Translations under genes and position numbers: made by a program
Notes under the pieces: model-generated
The model's database searches: none
What the model was told of the DNA's origin: nothing
Seen by the model: the letters and a program-made list of their open reading frames with translations, nothing else
In this document: positions 61,641 to 64,000 of the stretch, in pieces
How the letters are laid out: each line of letters starts with the position of its first letter
Numbering within the stretch: the first letter of the stretch is position 1
Assembly (NCBI RefSeq): GCF_006569185.2
Contig: NZ_VIGC02000010.1
Location: forward strand, 1-64,000
From: Litorilinea aerophila
GTDB taxonomy: Bacteria; Chloroflexota; Anaerolineae; Caldilineales; Caldilineaceae
Length of the DNA stretch: 64,000 nt
Direction of reading: 5' to 3'

Positions 61641-61829
61641 ACGATTGTGATTGGCCAAGATGGTGGCATTCTACGTGTTTCAGGGGACTTTGTCAAATTT
61701 CTGGAGCCTTGGGGTGCATCATAATCGGTGCATCATGATCAGGGTGTCGCTGGCGTTTGCCGATGGGAGGGGCTGGAGGTGAAGCGGGGAAGCGGAGGGG
61801 GGAATTGTTCCCTCTGTTCCGCCTGACTG

Positions 61830-61838
61830 TGCTATAAT
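61830..61838 (+). promoter_or_regulatory. Extended -10 promoter of the radical SAM gene
   Basis: TGC-TATAAT (61830-61838) is a perfect extended -10. The best -35 (TTCCCT at 61808) is weak and spaced 19 bases. A leader of about 160 bases follows before the start codon at 62006. Confidence 0.6.
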
Positions 61839-61844
61839 GGACCT

Positions 61845-61985
61845 CCCCCGGCGGCCTGGCACGCCGTCCATGGCGTCGCCCGGATCGGTCGGGATACCAA
61901 GCGATGCCAAGACCAAGACTCCATGGCGGGTTCAAACCCCGCTCAGGCATCCACGGTGGGCCTGAAACCACGGTTGGCCTGAAAG
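61845..61985 (+). promoter_or_regulatory. Structured leader with tRNA T-arm-like hairpin
   Basis: GCGGG-TTCAAAC-CCCGC (61926-61942) is identical in form to a tRNA T-arm and is followed by seven bases and TCCA. No matching acceptor, D-arm or anticodon arm is found upstream at tRNA distance. TCAGGC (61943-61948) can instead pair with GCCTGA (61960-61965), giving a second hairpin. A third (GGCC...GGCC) follows. The element would sit in the transcript leader of the next gene. Confidence 0.35.
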
Positions 61986-62005
61986 ATGAGAAGGAAGGAG
62001 CTGGT

Positions 62006-64000
62006 ATGTTGCGGACACCCAAACAGATCACGCGCGCCCTGGATCGGGTGCTGCATACGGTCGAGAAGCCTGCACGCTACACCGGCGGCGAGCTCAACAG
62101 CGTCGCCAAGGATTGGGCGGATCCCCACATCCGCACCAAGGTGGCCCTGGCCTTCCCCGACATCTACGAGCTGGGGGGCAGCAATCTGGGCCTCATGATC
62201 CTCTACGACCTGATCAACAAGCGGGATGATCTGCTGGCGGAACGGGTCTACTGCCCCTGGCCCGATTTTGAACAGGTCATGCGGCGGGAGGGCATCCCCC
62301 TCTACGGCCTGGAAACCCGCCATCCCCTGATGGACTTCGACATCGTCGGCTTCAGCCTACCCTACGAGCAGCTCTTCACCAACGTGCTCACCATGCTGGA
62401 TCTGGCGGGCATCCCCCTGCGCGCGGCCGACCGCACGGCTGCACACCCGCTGGTCATCGCCGGTGGCTCGGCCTGCTACAACCCGGAGCCCATGAGCCCC
62501 TTCTTCGACGCCATGGTCATCGGCGAGGGAGAAGAGGTGATCTTCGAGGTCATCCAGGCCTACGAGGCGTGGCGCCAGGAGGTGGGCCCGGTTCAAGGGG
62601 CCGGGGACCCTGTCGCCGACAGGGCTGTCCGTCGGCGCCTTTGGGAATACCTGGTCAAAATACCGGGTGTCTACGTGCCCCACTTCTATGAGGTGAGCTA
62701 CGCGGCCGACGGCACCATCGCCGCCATCACCCCGACCCACCCGGATGCGCCGCCCCAGGTGCTCAAGCGGGTGGTCACGGTGCTGCCACCCCCGGTGACC
62801 CGCTTCATCGTGCCCTTCATCGACGTGGTCCACAACCGGGCCGCCATTGAGATCATGCGCGGCTGCACCCGGGGCTGCCGCTTCTGCCAGGCAGGGATGA
62901 TCTTCCGCCCCGTGCGGGAGCGGCCGGTGGAGGAGGTGCTCCAGGCCGTGGGCGAGATGATCGAGGCATGCGGCTTTGAAGAAGTCAGCTTCCTGAGCCT
63001 GAGCAGCAGCGACTACACCTATGTGGAAGAGCTGGTGCGCCGGACCATCGAAACCTATGGGGCCAGGAAGCTGAGCATCGGCCTGCCCAGCCTGCGCATC
63101 GAAAGCTTCAGCGTGGATCTCATGGAGATGCTGGAGAAGGGGCGGCGCCGCTCCGGCTTCACCTTTGCCCCAGAGGCAGCCACCGACCGCCTGCGGGATG
63201 TGATCAACAAGCCCATCGCCTCGGAAGAGCTGCTCCAGACCGCCGAGGAGGTCTACCGCCGTGGCTGGACCACCATCAAGATGTATTTCATGATCGGCCA
63301 CCCGACCCAGACCCTGGAGGATGTGCAGGCCATCGCCGACCTCTCCAAGGAAGTGCTGGCGGTGGGGCGCCGGGTGTTGGGCAAAAAAGCCAACGTGCGC
63401 ATCGGCGTCAGTACCCTGGTGCCCAAGCCCCACACCCCCTTCCAGTGGGTGCCCATGGAGGACGAGGCGGTCATCCGGGCCCAGATCGACCTCCTCCAGC
63501 GGGAGCTCCGGGGCCCTGGCATCTACTTCTCCTGGAACAACCCGGAGGAAACCCTGGTGGAGGCTTTCCTGACCCGGGGGGATCGACGCCTGGCCGACGT
63601 GATCCAGCGGGCCTGGGAGTTGGGCGCCAAGATGGAAGGCTGGGGCGAATGGTTCAACTTCGACGCCTGGCAACAGGCCTTCGCCGAGCTGGGGCTGGAC
63701 ATGGACTGGTACGCCCGGCGCGCCCGCCCGGTGGACGAAATTTTGCCCTGGGACCATATCTCCGCCGGCCTGAAGAAGGAGTTCCTGACCCAGGAGTACA
63801 TCCACACCTACCAGGGCGGCGTGGTGGATGACTGCCGGGAGCACTGTTTCAGTTGCGGTATCCTGGGCTATTTCAAGGAGCAGCGCCGGGAGGCGCCCGA
63901 CGAAGCCTGGGGGTGCCCGGCCTTGGGGCGGGGTAAGCAGCGGCAGCCGGTCGATATCACCCCCATTCCCCTCTATTTCAACGACCAGATGTCCCCGGAC
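62006..64000 (+). CDS. TIGR03960-type B12-binding-like radical SAM protein (incomplete at window end)
   Basis: At least 665 residues are visible, open at the right edge. The N-terminal domain (LAFPDIYELGGSNLGLMILY) and VIAGGSACYNPEPMSPFFDA match the family's cobalamin-binding-like module. IMRGCTRGCRFCQAG supplies the radical SAM cluster cysteines C287, C291 and C294. A C-terminal Cys-rich stretch (DDCREHCFSCGI) follows. These proteins are normally paired with or fused to a TIGR03936/DUF2344 domain next to ribonuclease G or rplU genes, so a C-terminal fusion may continue beyond 64000. ATG 62006 follows AAGGAAGGAG. Probable role in tRNA, rRNA or cofactor modification, not established. Confidence 0.88.
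   Translation, partial: MLRTPKQITRALDRVLHTVEKPARYTGGELNSVAKDWADPHIRTKVALAFPDIYELGGSNLGLMILYDLINKRDDLLAERVYCPWPDFEQVMRREGIPLYGLETRHPLMDFDIVGFSLPYEQLFTNVLTMLDLAGIPLRAADRTAAHPLVIAGGSACYNPEPMSPFFDAMVIGEGEEVIFEVIQAYEAWRQEVGPVQGAGDPVADRAVRRRLWEYLVKIPGVYVPHFYEVSYAADGTIAAITPTHPDAPPQVLKRVVTVLPPPVTRFIVPFIDVVHNRAAIEIMRGCTRGCRFCQAGMIFRPVRERPVEEVLQAVGEMIEACGFEEVSFLSLSSSDYTYVEELVRRTIETYGARKLSIGLPSLRIESFSVDLMEMLEKGRRRSGFTFAPEAATDRLRDVINKPIASEELLQTAEEVYRRGWTTIKMYFMIGHPTQTLEDVQAIADLSKEVLAVGRRVLGKKANVRIGVSTLVPKPHTPFQWVPMEDEAVIRAQIDLLQRELRGPGIYFSWNNPEETLVEAFLTRGDRRLADVIQRAWELGAKMEGWGEWFNFDAWQQAFAELGLDMDWYARRARPVDEILPWDHISAGLKKEFLTQEYIHTYQGGVVDDCREHCFSCGILGYFKEQRREAPDEAWGCPALGRGKQRQPVDITPIPLYFNDQMSPD

Noticed and set aside
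61926-61953. Possible second tRNA gene (T-arm plus TCCA)
   Set aside because: No acceptor partner, D-arm or anticodon arm at the correct distance. Alternative pairing with downstream bases is as good.

Overview
The window is GC-rich, densely coded and littered with short palindromic intergenic repeats. No rRNA is present. Carbohydrate ABC uptake genes, sugar-acid enzymes, a GTG-started LuxR/ATPase/TPR regulator, CHAT-STAND proteins, an F420-type LLM oxidoreductase, a MoxR/DUF58/DUF4129 operon and a TIGR03960-type radical SAM protein together suggest a heterotrophic Chloroflexota bacterium (Caldilineae/Anaerolineae-like). That placement is inference from gene content, not a database match.

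Layout. 1-152: 3' end of an IS transposase. 0.7-5.8 kb (minus): nitrilase, FAD-linked oxidase and a large LuxR-type regulator. 6.2-10.5 kb (plus): sugar-binding lipoprotein, two CUT1 permeases and a DeoR regulator, with good sigma70-type promoters and no ATPase gene. 10.6-14.4 kb: a kinase/class-III-aminotransferase fusion divergent from a zinc-type dehydrogenase. 14.4-19.1 kb (minus): a VOC protein and a four-part cluster of wHTH-TPR, two-TM membrane protein, CHAT-ATPase and TPR protein, the last two apparently split by one missing C. 19.4-25.2 kb (minus): GHMP kinase, nucleotidyltransferase, a doubled UxaA-type dehydratase and a PAP2 phosphatase. 25.3-29.0 kb (minus): MoxR, DUF58, DUF4129. 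29.2-32.5 kb (minus): truncated TetR, membrane-fusion protein, ABC-2 permease, ATPase. 32.9-41.8 kb: amine oxidase, glycosyltransferase, DedA protein, Gfo/Idh/MocA oxidoreductase, tandem universal stress protein, GT39 protein and LLM oxidoreductase.

42.0-50.8 kb (plus) is a nine-gene catabolic run: SIS isomerase, shikimate-dehydrogenase-like enzyme, MetE-core-like methyltransferase, PfkB kinase, SMP-30 lactonase, DUF5060/DUF4038 glycosidase, 2-hydroxyacid dehydrogenase and an enolase-superfamily dehydratase. It looks like a complete route for an unusual sugar or sugar acid. 51.5-64 kb holds selD, an SDR, a YceI lipoprotein, a phosphatase-like/methyltransferase fusion, an acyl-CoA dehydrogenase, a double-SIS aldose-ketose enzyme, YbaK, a tRNA-Glu and the start of a radical SAM gene.

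The clearest hidden feature is selD (51544-52656). It carries an in-frame UGA at codon 17, exactly where the catalytic Cys/Sec belongs, followed by a bacterial SECIS-like hairpin with a GGUCG loop. The organism therefore probably decodes UGA as selenocysteine, and ordinary gene calling truncates this gene. The best candidate for an undescribed system is the wHTH-TPR / two-TM / CHAT-ATPase / TPR cluster at 14.8-19.3 kb, which has the parts expected of a protease-triggered membrane-acting defence or signalling module. At least six dispersed repeat families occur between genes, one of them nested inside another with terminal inverted repeats, and there are two heptanucleotide tandem arrays.
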